Shown: positions 46,126 through 56,196, counted from the stretch's first letter. The stretch is 64,000 nt of DNA from Pseudomonadota bacterium (GCA_008501585.1 QQUN01000033.1:1-64000), one strand, 5' to 3'. The notes: a model not told the origin generated them from the letters alone. A program made the numbers and translations.

Positions 46126-48522
46126 TCAGTTGCGCAGCGGCTTGCCGGTGTCCAGCAAGTGGCGGATGCGGGCCTGGGTTTCGGGGGTTTTGAGCAGTTC
46201 GACGAAAAGCCGGCGCTCGAGGCCCAGCAGCCAGGCTTCATCCACCCGGCTGCCGGCGTCCACCTCGCCGCCGCACAGGGCGACGGCGAGCGCGCGCGCC
46301 ACCCGGCAGTCGTGCGCCGAGATCATGGCGCCGTCGCGCATATTCACCAGCGTCATCTCCAGCGCCGCGATGCCGTTGCGGCCAGCGACCGGGATGGCGC
46401 GCGGCCGTGCGGGTGGCGCATGGCCGGCCTCCGCCAGCGCGCGGGCCTGGCTGAGGGCCACATGCAGCAGCTCCCCGGCGTGGAAGACGACGGTGTCGTG
46501 CTCGCGCGCAAAGCCCAGGGCCTGCGCCTCCTGCGCGCTGCCCGAGACCTTCGCCGTGGCGAGGTGCATGAACACGTCCTGCACGAAGGGCAGCACCTCG
46601 GTGGGCGTGGCGCTTTGGCCGGCGAGCCGGGCCGCGCGCAGGGCGAGCGCCTTGCAGCCGCCGCCGGCGGGGATCAGCCCGACGCCGGCTTCGACAAGGC
46701 CCAGATAGCTCTCCAGCGCCAGCACGCGCGCCGTGGCGTGCATGGCCAGCTCGCAACCACCGCCCAGGGCCATGCCCTGCACGGCGGCGACGGTCGGCAC
46801 CCGGGCGTAGGTGAGGGCCAGCGATGCGCCCTGGAAGTCGCGCACCATGGTGTCGACCTGCTCGAAGTCGCCGGCGGCGCAGGCCGCGGCGAGTTCCTGC
46901 AGATCCGCGCCGACGGCAAAGGGCGCGGCATGCCACAGCACCAGGGCGTCGAGGTGCTGCTCGGCGTAAGCGATGGCCGCGCGCAGGCCGGCGATCACCT
47001 CGCGGCCGATGGCGTGTTGCTTGGTCTTGAAGGAGAGGATGCCGATGCCGGCGTCACGCTGCGGCAGTCGCCACAGGCCTACGGCCGCATTCTCGAACAG
47101 GGTCTCGCCGCTGGTCTCCGGGATGGGCAGGGCTTCGCCCAGCAGGCCGTCGGGAAACAGCTGGCGCCGGTACACCGGCAGCGTGGGGCGCGGGACATGG
47201 TCGCCCTGGCGCGGTGACCACGACCCGGCCGGCGTGTGCACACCGTTGCGGCCGTCGCGCACCCAGGCGGGCAGCGGCGCGTCGCTCATGGCTTCGCCGG
47301 CGGCGATGTCGGCCGCCACGGCCTCGGCAATGTCCTGCCATCCGGCGCTCTGCCAGGTTTCGAACGGCCCTTCGCGCCAGCCGAAGCCGCGGCGCAGCGC
47401 CAGGTCCACATCGCGGGCGTTGTCGGCGATGGACGCCAGATGCACCGCGCAGTAGTGGAAGAGGTCGCGGAAGATCGCCCACAGGAAGCGCGCCTGCGGG
47501 TGGCGGCTCTGGCGCAGCCGGGCGAAGCGCTCGGCCGCCGGCTCGATGGCGAGGATCTCCGCCACCTCGTCGGCCATCGCACCGGTTGCGGCGCGGTAGT
47601 CGAGCGTGGCGGGGTCGAGCACTTCGCTTGTCTTGCCGGCCTTGCGGTAGAGGCCGGCCTGGGTCTTGTGGCCCAGCGCGCCGCGCTCGATCAGCGCGGC
47701 TAGCCAGTGCGGCACCGCAAAGTGGCGATGCCAGGGGTCGTCGCCGAGGGTGGCCTGCATGGTGCGCACCACATGGGCGAAGGTGTCGAGGCCGACCATG
47801 TCGAGGGTGCGGCAGGTGGCGCTGCCGGCACGGCCGATGCGCGTGCCGGTGAGGGCGTCGACCGTGTCGAGACCCAGGCCGAAGGCGGCGGCATGGTGCA
47901 TCACCGACAGCAGCGAGAACACGCCGACGCGGTTAGCCACGAAGTTGGGCGTGTCGAGCGCGCGGATCACGTCCTTGCCCAGGCGCGTGGTGAGCCAGGT
48001 TTCGAGGCCGTCGAGGGTGGCGGCGTCGGTGGCCGGGGTGGCGATCAGCTCCACCAGGGCCATGTGGCGCGGCGGGTTGAAGAAGTGGATGCCGCAGAAG
48101 CGCGGGCGCAGCGCCGCCGGCAGCGCCTCGCCGAGGGCCGCGATCGACAGGCCCGAGGTGTTGGAGGCGAGCAGGGCGGTCGGCGACAGGTGCGGCGCGA
48201 TCCGGTCGTAGAGCGCGTGCTTCCAGTCCATGCGCTCGGCGATGGCCTCGATCACCAGTTCGCAATCTGCGAGGCGGGCGAGGTCGTCGTCGTAGTTGGC
48301 TGCGTCGATGTTGGACAGCCGTGCCGGGCTTGCCAGCGGTGCCGGCTTCAGCTTCTTCAGCCCGGCCAGCGCGGTGTTGACGATGCGGTTGCGCTCGCCA
48401 TCCTGGCTGGCGAGGTCGAACAGCACCACCTGCACGCCGGCGTTGGCCAGATGGGCGGCAATCTGCGCGCCCATCACGCCGGCGCCAAGGACCGCCGCTT
48501 TCTTGATGCTCAATGGGGTCAC
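46126..48522 (-). CDS. Bifunctional 3-hydroxyacyl-CoA dehydrogenase/enoyl-CoA hydratase
   Basis: A 798-residue beta-oxidation enzyme. The N-terminal 3-hydroxyacyl-CoA dehydrogenase begins with the NAD fold IKKAAVLGAGVMGAQIAAHLANAG and has CGIHFFNPPRHMALVELI; an enoyl-CoA hydratase/isomerase domain forms the C-terminal half (VPTVAAVQGMALGGGCELAMHA, VEAGVGLIPAGGGC). This HAD-first order is the reverse of FadB. GTG 48522 follows AGGAG at a 6-base spacing and is preferred; ATG 48549 overlaps the upstream stop but has no ribosome-binding site. Confidence 0.93.
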   Translation of the reverse strand: MTPLSIKKAAVLGAGVMGAQIAAHLANAGVQVVLFDLASQDGERNRIVNTALAGLKKLKPAPLASPARLSNIDAANYDDDLARLADCELVIEAIAERMDWKHALYDRIAPHLSPTALLASNTSGLSIAALGEALPAALRPRFCGIHFFNPPRHMALVELIATPATDAATLDGLETWLTTRLGKDVIRALDTPNFVANRVGVFSLLSVMHHAAAFGLGLDTVDALTGTRIGRAGSATCRTLDMVGLDTFAHVVRTMQATLGDDPWHRHFAVPHWLAALIERGALGHKTQAGLYRKAGKTSEVLDPATLDYRAATGAMADEVAEILAIEPAAERFARLRQSRHPQARFLWAIFRDLFHYCAVHLASIADNARDVDLALRRGFGWREGPFETWQSAGWQDIAEAVAADIAAGEAMSDAPLPAWVRDGRNGVHTPAGSWSPRQGDHVPRPTLPVYRRQLFPDGLLGEALPIPETSGETLFENAAVGLWRLPQRDAGIGILSFKTKQHAIGREVIAGLRAAIAYAEQHLDALVLWHAAPFAVGADLQELAAACAAGDFEQVDTMVRDFQGASLALTYARVPTVAAVQGMALGGGCELAMHATARVLALESYLGLVEAGVGLIPAGGGCKALALRAARLAGQSATPTEVLPFVQDVFMHLATAKVSGSAQEAQALGFAREHDTVVFHAGELLHVALSQARALAEAGHAPPARPRAIPVAGRNGIAALEMTLVNMRDGAMISAHDCRVARALAVALCGGEVDAGSRVDEAWLLGLERRLFVELLKTPETQARIRHLLDTGKPLRN

Positions 48523-48545
48523 CTGGGTCTCCTGCGAGGGCCGCT

Positions 48546-50195
48546 TCATGCGGCGAACTGCTGGCGCAGCGCCATCTTGTTGATCTTGCCCACGCTGGTG
48601 CGGGTCAGCGACTCGACGAAGCGCACCTGGTCGGGGACCGCGTAGCGCGAGACCACGCCGTCGTCGGCAAAGCGCTGCACATGGCGCTGGATGTCCTCGG
48701 CGCTGGCGCGCTGGCCGGGCTTCAGCACCACCAGGGCCATCGGGCGCTCGCCCCATTTGTCGTCCTTGACGCCGATGACGGCCGACTCGCTGACCGCCGG
48801 GTGCTGCGAGATGATGCTTTCCAGGTCGAGCGAGGAGACCCACTCGCCGCCGGTCTTGACCACGTCCTTGAGCCGGTCGGTGACCTGCAGGCAGCCGGCC
48901 GCATCGAGGGTGCCGATGTCGCCGGTGTGCAGGTAGCCGCCCTCCCACAGCCCTTCGGAGGCCTCGGGGTTGTGCAGGTAGCCCTGGGTGAGCCAGGGCG
49001 CGCGCACCACGATCTCGCCGGGGCTCTTGCCGTCGCGCGCGGTGTCGGCCATCTCGCCATCGACGGTGTGGATGTCCACCAGCGGAATCGGGTAGCCGGT
49101 GCGCACGCGCTCGCTGGCCTGCGCGGCGTGGTCGTCGGCGGGCACCGACGCGTCCACCTGAGCCAGGGTGAGGATGGGGCAGGTCTCGGACATGCCGTAG
49201 CCGGCGAAGACATCGATGCCGCGCTCGAGGGCCGCTGCGGCCAGGCCCTTGGGCAGCGCCGAGCCGCCGATGATCACCTTCCAGCCCGACAGGTCCACCG
49301 CCTTGGCGCTGTCGCTGCCGAGCAGCATGTGCAGGATGGTGGGCACGCAGTGCGAGAAGCTGACCTTCTCGTCGCGGATGAGCTGGACGAGGATGTCCGG
49401 CTGGTAGCGGCCGGGGTACACCTGCTTGACGCCGAGCAGGGTGGCGACATAGGGCAGGCCCCAGGCGTGGACATGGAACATCGGCGTGATCGGCATGTAC
49501 ACATCGTCGCGATGCAGGCGCCCCTGGGTCGGCGCGGTGCCGAGCTGCGCGGCCACGGCCAGGGTGTGCAGCACCAGCTGGCGGTGGCTGAAATACACGC
49601 CCTTGGGCAGGCCGGTGGTGCCGGTGGTGTAGAAGGTGGTGGCGCGGGTGTTCTCGTCGAAGTCCGGGAAGTCGTAGTCGGCACTCGCCTCGGCCAGCAG
49701 GGCTTCGTACTCGCCGGCGAAGCTTAGCGCGGACGACGGCGCCGCGGCCTCGTCGTTGATGAGCACGAACTGCTTCACCGTCTCGAGCTGACCCTTGATG
49801 CCCTCGAGCATGGGCAGGAACTCGGCATTGACCAGCACGATGTCGGCGCGGGCGTGGTTGAGGGTGTAGACGATCTGCTCGGGCGAGAGCCGGATGTTCA
49901 CCGTTTGCAGCACCGCGCCCATCATCGGCACGGCGAAGAAGCATTCCAGGTAGCGGTGGCTGTCCCAGTCCATCATGGCTACGGTCTGGCCGCGCTCGAC
50001 GCCCAGGCCGGCCAGGGTGTTGGCGAGGCGGCCGATGCGCGAGAACAGGTCTCGGTAGCTGAGGCGGCGGTCGCGATAGACGATCTGCTGGCCGGCGGCC
50101 ACGGCGCGCGGGGTGTGCAGCAGCTGCTTGATGAGCAGCGGGTAGGCGTAGGCCGAGGGCGTCACGGTGATGTGGGTGTCGATGTCCTGGTTCAT
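48546..50195 (-). CDS. Acyl-CoA synthetase (AlkK-like, medium-chain)
   Basis: A 549-residue AMP-forming ligase activating a carboxylic acid to its CoA thioester. AMP-binding loop TTFYTTGTTGLPKGVYFSH, acyl-binding region GYGMSETCPILTLAQ, hinge TDRLKDVVKTGGEWVSS and catalytic-lysine region TSVGKINKMALRQQ. Length and motifs fit AlkK-type medium-chain ligases. GGAGGAGAAC precedes ATG 50195. Its substrate is likely the acid entering the operon's beta-oxidation steps. Confidence 0.92.
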   Translation of the reverse strand: MNQDIDTHITVTPSAYAYPLLIKQLLHTPRAVAAGQQIVYRDRRLSYRDLFSRIGRLANTLAGLGVERGQTVAMMDWDSHRYLECFFAVPMMGAVLQTVNIRLSPEQIVYTLNHARADIVLVNAEFLPMLEGIKGQLETVKQFVLINDEAAAPSSALSFAGEYEALLAEASADYDFPDFDENTRATTFYTTGTTGLPKGVYFSHRQLVLHTLAVAAQLGTAPTQGRLHRDDVYMPITPMFHVHAWGLPYVATLLGVKQVYPGRYQPDILVQLIRDEKVSFSHCVPTILHMLLGSDSAKAVDLSGWKVIIGGSALPKGLAAAALERGIDVFAGYGMSETCPILTLAQVDASVPADDHAAQASERVRTGYPIPLVDIHTVDGEMADTARDGKSPGEIVVRAPWLTQGYLHNPEASEGLWEGGYLHTGDIGTLDAAGCLQVTDRLKDVVKTGGEWVSSLDLESIISQHPAVSESAVIGVKDDKWGERPMALVVLKPGQRASAEDIQRHVQRFADDGVVSRYAVPDQVRFVESLTRTSVGKINKMALRQQFAA

Positions 50196-50291
50196 GGTTG
50201 TTCTCCTCCAGAAGATAGATGTCATTGGCTTGATGTCGAGCGTAGTCGGGCCGGCGGGCTTTCTCCCTCCCCGCGATGGGGGGGATGCGTC

Positions 50292-52271
50292 CTAACTTGC
50301 CTGGCGGGCCAGGTAGCCGGTGGCGAAGCGCTGGAACCAGGCCAGGCTGTCCGGGTTGGCCATGGTGTCGGGGTTGGCGATCTTCTCCAGCGGCTGGCCG
50401 AGCAGTAGCTTTTTCATCGGCAGCTCCATCTTCTTGCCCGACTGCGTGCGCGGAATCGCCGGCACCTGGAAGATGTCGTTGGGCACATGGCGGGCCGACA
50501 GCGCCACCTTGATGCGCTCGCGGATCTGCGCCACCAGCGCGGGCGTCAGCGCCTCGCCCTCGCGCAGCACCAGGAACAGCGGCATGTAGCTGTCCTTGCC
50601 CAGGTATTCGAGATCCACCACCAGGCTGTCGAGCACCTCGGGCAGCGCCTCCACCGCGCGGTACAGCTCGCTGGTGCCCATGCGGATGCCGTGGCGGTTG
50701 ATGGTGGCGTCGGAGCGGCCGTAGATGATGGCGCCGCCGCGCGGGGTGATGCGCAGCCAGTCGCCATGGCGCCAGATGCCTGGCCAGGTGTCGAAGTAGC
50801 TGTCGTGGTAGCGCTGGTTGCCGGCGTCGTTCCAGAAGTACAGCGGCATGGACGGCATGGGCGCGGTGCACACCAGCTCGCCGACCGCGTCGATGACGGG
50901 CCGGGCGTTGTCGTCGAAGGCCTCCACGCGGGCGCCCAGGCAGCGGCACTGCATTTCGCCCGGATACACCGGGCGCGTCGGGATGCCGCCGATGAAGGCG
51001 CTGACCAGGTCGGTGCCGCCCGAGATCGGGTTGATCCACAGGTCGTCGCGCACATGGTCCTGCAGCCAGGCGAATGTCTCCGGCGACAGCGGCGAGCCGG
51101 TGGAACCGAGGCCGCGCAGGCGCTCGAGATTGGCCGCCTCGGTGGGCTCGATGCCGGCCTTCTGGCAGGACGCAAAAAAGGCCGCCCCGGCGCCGAAGAA
51201 ATCGACCCGCGCCTCGCCCACGAAACGCCACAGGGCGTTGAGGTCCGGCACGCCGGGGTTGCCGTCGAACAGGCAGATCGTGCAGCCCAGCAGAAGGCCG
51301 CCGACCTGGAAGTTCCACATCATCCAGCCGGTGGCGGAAAACCAGTGGAAGCGGTCGCCGGCGTCGAGGTCGAGATGGAGATTGAGCGCCTTGAGGTGTT
51401 CGAGCACCACGCCGCCCTGGCCATGCACGATGGGCTTGGGCAGGCCGGTGGTGCCGGAGGAGTACACCACCCACAGCGGATGGTCGAAGGGCACGTGTTC
51501 GGGCTGCAGCGGCGCCTCGCCGGCGGTGGCGGTGGCCCAGTCGATGCTGTTGTCGAATGCGGTTCCCGGCGCGGCCGGGTCGATGGCCGGCAGCAGCACC
51601 AGCTTCTCCACGCTGGGGAGGGCGTCCAGCAGTTCGCCGAGCAGCGCGCGGCGGTCGTGCGTCTTGCCGCTGTAGCGGTAGCCATCCACGGCGATCATCA
51701 CCTTGGGTTCGATCTGCGAGAAGCGGTCCACCACTGCCACCTTGCCCATGTCCGGCGAGCACACCGACCACACCGCGCCGAGGCTGGCGACGGCGAGGAA
51801 GGCCACCACCGTCTCGGGCAGGTTGGGCATGAAGGCGCACACCCGGTCGCCGGGCTGCACGCCGAAACCGCGCAGGGTGGCGGCCAGGGCGCCGACCTGG
51901 CGCTGCAGCTCGGCCCAGGACAGCTCGCGCGGCTCGCCCGCTTCGTTGCGGAAGACGATGGCCGGATGCGCGTCGGTGGCATGGCGGAACACCTGTTCCA
52001 CATAGTTCAGGCGCACGCCGGGGAACCAGGTTGCGCCGGGCATGCGCGCGTCGGCCAGGGCGCACTCGGGCGTGCCGGTGGCGCGGAGGTCGAAGTAGTC
52101 CCAGAGCGCGCGCCAGAAGGCGTCGATGTCGGTCACCGACCACTGCCACAGGGCGTCATAGTCGGCAAAGCGCAGGCCGCGCTCGCGCGCCAGCCAGTGC
52201 ATGAAGGCGGTGACCTGGGCCTTGCGGATGGTCTCGGCGGTGGGTTGCCAGACGGGGGCGGTGTGTTCCAT
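50292..52271 (-). CDS. aacS: Acetoacetyl-CoA synthetase
   Basis: A 659-residue acetoacetate-CoA ligase: acetoacetate, ATP and CoA to acetoacetyl-CoA. Motifs: LWVVYSSGTTGLPKPIVHG, TGWMMWNFQVGGLLLGCTI, GLGSTGSPLSPETFAWLQ, INPISGGTDLVSAFIGG, and QSGKKMELPMKKLLLG at the end. These are diagnostic of AacS rather than Acs. In this operon it would recover the acetoacetate released by the BKACE enzyme upstream, passing acetoacetyl-CoA to the thiolase. Confidence 0.95.
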   Translation of the reverse strand: MEHTAPVWQPTAETIRKAQVTAFMHWLARERGLRFADYDALWQWSVTDIDAFWRALWDYFDLRATGTPECALADARMPGATWFPGVRLNYVEQVFRHATDAHPAIVFRNEAGEPRELSWAELQRQVGALAATLRGFGVQPGDRVCAFMPNLPETVVAFLAVASLGAVWSVCSPDMGKVAVVDRFSQIEPKVMIAVDGYRYSGKTHDRRALLGELLDALPSVEKLVLLPAIDPAAPGTAFDNSIDWATATAGEAPLQPEHVPFDHPLWVVYSSGTTGLPKPIVHGQGGVVLEHLKALNLHLDLDAGDRFHWFSATGWMMWNFQVGGLLLGCTICLFDGNPGVPDLNALWRFVGEARVDFFGAGAAFFASCQKAGIEPTEAANLERLRGLGSTGSPLSPETFAWLQDHVRDDLWINPISGGTDLVSAFIGGIPTRPVYPGEMQCRCLGARVEAFDDNARPVIDAVGELVCTAPMPSMPLYFWNDAGNQRYHDSYFDTWPGIWRHGDWLRITPRGGAIIYGRSDATINRHGIRMGTSELYRAVEALPEVLDSLVVDLEYLGKDSYMPLFLVLREGEALTPALVAQIRERIKVALSARHVPNDIFQVPAIPRTQSGKKMELPMKKLLLGQPLEKIANPDTMANPDSLAWFQRFATGYLARQAS

Positions 52272-52353
52272 GCGAGTCTCCTTGTGTCGGGTCGAGCAGG
52301 GGCCTCCCCGCGTGCTGGGGGATGGCCGTCGGTACGGTGGGGTCAGTGCGGAG

Positions 52354-52995
52354 TCAGCGGGCGGCCGATGCTACCGACTGGGTTCGTGTGGTCCAGAGCA
52401 TGCGGTCGAGCAATACCTCGGGCGGCTGGGCGCCGGACACCGCCACATGGTCGTTGAAGACGAAATGCGGCACGCCGGTCATGGTCGGGCGTGCCGCCAG
52501 CACCACATGCTGGCGGAGCTCGTCGCCGGTCCGGTCGTCCGCCGGGGCAGTGGCCAGACGGGCGAGGACCGCGGGGTCGCCGATGTCCTGCCCCTCGATG
52601 AACCAGGCCGTGAACAGCCGCTCGATCAGCGCACCGGTGGTGCCCGTCGATGCGGACTCGGTGAGCAGGCGATGGGCCCGCCGGGTGTTGGGCATGGACG
52701 TGATCCGGTCGAACGCGAACGAGATGCCGGCACTGTGCGCGGCCGCCTGCACCTGTGCGCGCCGGGCGGCCACGGCGGCTGGCCCGCCCAGACGCCGCTC
52801 GTAGAAGGCCTGGTAGGGCAGGCCCTCGGGCGGCGTGTCGGGCAGCAGCTCGTGGGCCACCCACTGCAGGTCGATCGCCACCTCGGGCCGCGCCCGGCGG
52901 AAGCGGGCGAGCGCCGTGTCGAGGTGGCGCTTGCCGATGAAGCACCAGGGGCAGATCAGGTCGAAATGCACCGCGATGTCGAGCCGGGGCGTCAT
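52354..52995 (-). CDS. DsbA-family oxidoreductase (FrnE-like)
   Basis: A 213-residue thioredoxin-fold protein without a signal peptide. The active site is CPWC in FDLICPWCFIGKRHLDTAL and the cis-Pro loop is MTGVPHFVFNDHVAVSGAQP, as in FrnE/2-hydroxychromene-isomerase-like DsbA proteins. ATG 52995 overlaps the hydrolase stop. It may handle thiol or quinone chemistry for the pathway; the substrate is unknown. Confidence 0.9.
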   Translation of the reverse strand: MTPRLDIAVHFDLICPWCFIGKRHLDTALARFRRARPEVAIDLQWVAHELLPDTPPEGLPYQAFYERRLGGPAAVAARRAQVQAAAHSAGISFAFDRITSMPNTRRAHRLLTESASTGTTGALIERLFTAWFIEGQDIGDPAVLARLATAPADDRTGDELRQHVVLAARPTMTGVPHFVFNDHVAVSGAQPPEVLLDRMLWTTRTQSVASAAR

Positions 52996-53585
52996 GGCGC
53001 TGTCTCGGTGGCCGGCGCGGTGCTCAGCTGGCGCAGGAGCGTCAGCGCCTGCGGCCATTCGCCGAAGCCGGCGGCGGGGTTGAGGTGCCCGACCGCGCCG
53101 ATGTTCTCCAGCCGGCTGCCCCAGTCGCGCGCCATGGCCGCGACGCGCTCGAAGCGGGCCAGCGGGTCATTGGTGCTGGCGGCCAGGATCGACGGGAAGG
53201 GCAGCGCGGCACGCGGGATCGGCAGCCAGCCGTTGGCTTCGATGGCCGACAGGGCGGGGTAGCCCTCGGGCAGCGGGCTTTCCAGGTCGGCCGGAGCCGC
53301 CAGCAGCGCGCCGTGGATGCGCCGGGTGTGGCCGTACTTGCGCGCCCAATGCACGGTGATCATCACCCCCGCGCTGTGGGCAGCGAGCAGCACCGGCCCG
53401 TCGATGGCCTGCAGGGCGGCCTGCAGCGCCTCGACGCGCGCGGCGCAGGAGAGCTTGTCCGCTTCCAGCGGCGGGACGGTGCGCGAGGTGGGCAGCGCGT
53501 TGGCGCAGCGCGTCTGCCAGTGGTCGGCGACATGGTCTCGCAGGCCGGGGACGAACAGGACAGTAGGCGTGGTGGTTGGGTTCAT
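52992..53585 (-). CDS. Alpha/beta hydrolase, RBBP9/YdeN family
   Basis: A 197-residue serine hydrolase. VLFVPGLRDHVADHWQTRC is the family start, the nucleophile Ser lies in LLAAHSAGVMITVHWA, and the catalytic His in IGAVGHLNPAAGFGEWP; Asp in ASTNDPLARFE completes the triad. AGGAC lies upstream of ATG 53585. Its role in the pathway (ester or thioester hydrolysis) is open. Confidence 0.9.
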   Translation of the reverse strand: MNPTTTPTVLFVPGLRDHVADHWQTRCANALPTSRTVPPLEADKLSCAARVEALQAALQAIDGPVLLAAHSAGVMITVHWARKYGHTRRIHGALLAAPADLESPLPEGYPALSAIEANGWLPIPRAALPFPSILAASTNDPLARFERVAAMARDWGSRLENIGAVGHLNPAAGFGEWPQALTLLRQLSTAPATETAP

Positions 53586-53614
53586 GAAAGAGTCCTCAAT
53601 GGGGGGCAGCCGGG

Positions 53615-54928
53615 TCAGGCGGCCGAGGGCGCCGAGTGGGCGGCATGGCGCACCCGGTAGGCCTGGACGTCCTTGCGGTAGCTCAGGCGGCCGACGAGAA
53701 AGGCGGCGATCGCCAGCACGGGAATGGCGCCGGCCAGGCGCAGGGCGGTCATCAGGTCTTGCGAGTCGGCGATCACGCCGGTGAGGTAGGGCCCGGCGGC
53801 CAGCCCGAGGAAGTTGTTGAACAAAGTTAGCGTGGCGAAGGCGGTGGCGTGGATGGGGCTGGGCGTGAGGTTGGTGACGATGGCCCCGGCCGGCCCTGTG
53901 GTGCCGGCCGACAGGAACAGCCCGAAGCCCAGCACCACCAGCTGCGGCGTGCCCACCGGCAGGCTCAGCGCGATGCCGATCAGCACGAAGGTCACCACGC
54001 AGTAGCTGATCGCCACCAGCCACTTGCGCTCCGGGTCGTTGCGGCTGAGGCGGTCGGTGAGGTTGCCGCAGACGATCATGCCCACCGCGCCGATCAGCAC
54101 GAAGACGGCCGACACCACGCCGGCGCTGCCGGTTTCCAGGCCGTAGTAGCGGTTGAGGAAGCTCGGCAGCCAGGCCATGAAGGCGGCCAGCACAAACAGC
54201 TGCAGGCCGCTGCCGACATAGGCGCAGATGATCGAGCGCGAGGCGAACAAGTCCTTGAGCAGCGCTTTGAGGTTGAAGGCGGGCAGGGGCCCCTTGTCGG
54301 CGCGCGTGCCGTAGGTCTTGCGGTCGGAGACGGTCATGAAGTACAGCACCACCAGCAGGAAGCCGAAGCCGGCCATGGCGCCGAAGGCCCAGCGCCAGCC
54401 GAACTGCGCGGCGATCACGCCGCCCAGGGCCATGCCGAGCACCGAGCCGAAGGCGCCGCCGGCCATGAAGGCCGAGACGATGGTGGCACGCAGGCGTTGC
54501 GGAAACAGGCTGACCACCAGCGCCACACCGACGCTGCCATAGGCCGCCTCGCCGACGCCGACGAAAAAGCGCGCCCAGAACATCTGATCGAAGCTGGCGG
54601 CCAGCGCACAGGCGGCCGTCGCCAGGCTCCACAGCGTGGCCATCAGGATGATGCTCTTGACCCGCCCCCAGCGGTCGGCCACCACCGACAGCGGAAAGGT
54701 CAGCGTGCCGACCAGCAGGGCGACGATGGAACTGAGGCTGCCCAGCTGCTTGTCGGACAGCATCCATTCGGCCTTGAGCAGTGGGAACACTGCGTTAAGG
54801 ACTTGGCGCGACATGTAGTCGGAGATCAGCAGGCCGAAGGTCAGTGCAAAGACCAGCCAGGCATAGGGGCGCGAGACGCGCAGGGCGGCGCTGTCGTCGC
54901 TCGAATCGGTTGCGGCATGGATGGCCAT
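53615..54928 (-). CDS. Major facilitator superfamily transporter
   Basis: A 437-residue 12-span transporter. The loop 2-3 motif is VVADRWGRVKSIILMATLW, and NLTDRLSRNDPERK is its counterpart in the second half. It probably imports the operon's substrate. ATG 54928 follows AGAGGAGA. The 124-base gap to the BKACE gene shows no clear promoter. Confidence 0.9.
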   Translation of the reverse strand: MAIHAATDSSDDSAALRVSRPYAWLVFALTFGLLISDYMSRQVLNAVFPLLKAEWMLSDKQLGSLSSIVALLVGTLTFPLSVVADRWGRVKSIILMATLWSLATAACALAASFDQMFWARFFVGVGEAAYGSVGVALVVSLFPQRLRATIVSAFMAGGAFGSVLGMALGGVIAAQFGWRWAFGAMAGFGFLLVVLYFMTVSDRKTYGTRADKGPLPAFNLKALLKDLFASRSIICAYVGSGLQLFVLAAFMAWLPSFLNRYYGLETGSAGVVSAVFVLIGAVGMIVCGNLTDRLSRNDPERKWLVAISYCVVTFVLIGIALSLPVGTPQLVVLGFGLFLSAGTTGPAGAIVTNLTPSPIHATAFATLTLFNNFLGLAAGPYLTGVIADSQDLMTALRLAGAIPVLAIAAFLVGRLSYRKDVQAYRVRHAAHSAPSAA

Positions 54929-55052
54929 GGCAGACGGTCTCCTCTGGTGTCTGTTACGGCCGACCATCTGGCGGGTCGGTCCGTGCGGTCGTTGTCTCGT
55001 CGGGCGCCACCGCCGACCAGGGGGCAGCCCCCGGCCGGTGCGGCATTCATTA

Positions 55053-56111
55053 TCAGGCAGCGTACTGCGTAAAGCCCTGCTGGCCTGTGCGGCGGTTGGG
55101 GGCGAAGCCGTTGGCCGCCAGGGTTTCGTCGGCGTTCTTGTAGAAGGTGCCGATCTTGTAGATCTCGCGGGCTTCCTTGGCATTGGCCACGTCGCGGCCG
55201 AACTCGTTGGAGATGCGCACCAGCTGCTCGATCTGCTCGACGCTGCCCATCTTGCGGTCGCGGCGCTGGGTCCAGATGTTGTCCTCGATACCGCAGCGCA
55301 CATGCAGGCCCATGGCGATGGCCATCATGTTGAGCGGCAGCACGTTGAGCATGGAGGTCTCCAGCGTCAGCACCGAGCCGTCCGGGCAGGCGCGCACGAA
55401 GTTGGCCAGGTTGTAGAGGTTGGGCGCGTCGAAGCCGCCACCGATGGCCACCCAGGTGAGGATCAGCGGCACGTTGCACACATTGCGGCGCATCATGCGC
55501 TCGACGGTTTCCAGCTGGGTGATGTTGGCCAGCTGGAAATGCGTCTGGATGCCGTTCTCGGACAGGCGGCGGATGTGTTCCTCGACCCAGGCCGGCCCGG
55601 CCGGGATGGTCATTTCGCGGTAGGCGTGGTAGCCCTCGGGGGTGGCCAGCGAGGTGCCGCGGATGTCGGCCTCGCACATCTGCTCGACCACGTTCATCTG
55701 GTTGGAGTTGATGGCGATGGTCACCTGGTCGGGTCGCGGCGACAGCTCGGCGAGCATGTGGCGGGTGTCGTCGGACAGCCACTTGGCGACCTGGCCGTCG
55801 TCTTCCGGCGCGAAGGAGATCGAGCCGCCGACCTGGATGATCATTTCCGGCACGCGGGCGCGGATGCCCTCGATCAGCTCGTTGAACTTGGACAGGCGCT
55901 TGGAGCCCTTGCCGTCGAGTTCGCGCACATGCAGGTGCAGCACGGTGGCGCCGGCGTTATAGCAATCCACGGCCTTCTGGATCTGTTCTTCCATGGTCAC
56001 CGGGATGTCTTCGGGGAAGTCGGAAGGCATCCATTCGGGGCCGTAGGGGGCGCAGGTGATGACGAGTTTCTGCTGGTTTTCGGGGAAGAGGGAACCGTCG
56101 AGGAAGTTCAT
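55053..56111 (-). CDS. Beta-keto acid cleavage enzyme (BKACE, 3-keto-5-aminohexanoate cleavage family)
   Basis: A 352-residue DUF849 enzyme. The family uses zinc to condense a beta-keto acid with acetyl-CoA, giving acetoacetate and a new CoA ester. The metal-binding HLH motif is seen in GATVLHLHVRELDGKGSK, with family segments YGPEWMPSDFPEDIPVTMEEQ, VTIAINSNQMNVVEQM and CGIEDNIWTQ. AAGGAG precedes ATG 56111. The chain is longer than the usual about 280-310 residues. Substrate specificity cannot be read by eye; carnitine- and lysine-related keto acids are known for relatives. Confidence 0.92.
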   Translation of the reverse strand: MNFLDGSLFPENQQKLVITCAPYGPEWMPSDFPEDIPVTMEEQIQKAVDCYNAGATVLHLHVRELDGKGSKRLSKFNELIEGIRARVPEMIIQVGGSISFAPEDDGQVAKWLSDDTRHMLAELSPRPDQVTIAINSNQMNVVEQMCEADIRGTSLATPEGYHAYREMTIPAGPAWVEEHIRRLSENGIQTHFQLANITQLETVERMMRRNVCNVPLILTWVAIGGGFDAPNLYNLANFVRACPDGSVLTLETSMLNVLPLNMMAIAMGLHVRCGIEDNIWTQRRDRKMGSVEQIEQLVRISNEFGRDVANAKEAREIYKIGTFYKNADETLAANGFAPNRRTGQQGFTQYAA

Positions 56112-56196
56112 TTTTGCTACTCCTTGCAAAAGTTTCGGGCAAAGCCGGGGCTTGCCTGCCGCTTGGGCAGGCCAGGACGCCGTGGCATCGGGGGGG

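Noticed and set aside
46126-52149. A 2007-codon minus-strand open frame covering several operon genes
   Set aside because: Only 46126-48522 reads as a real enzyme in this frame; the remainder is an out-of-frame, arginine-rich shadow of the two CoA-ligase genes.
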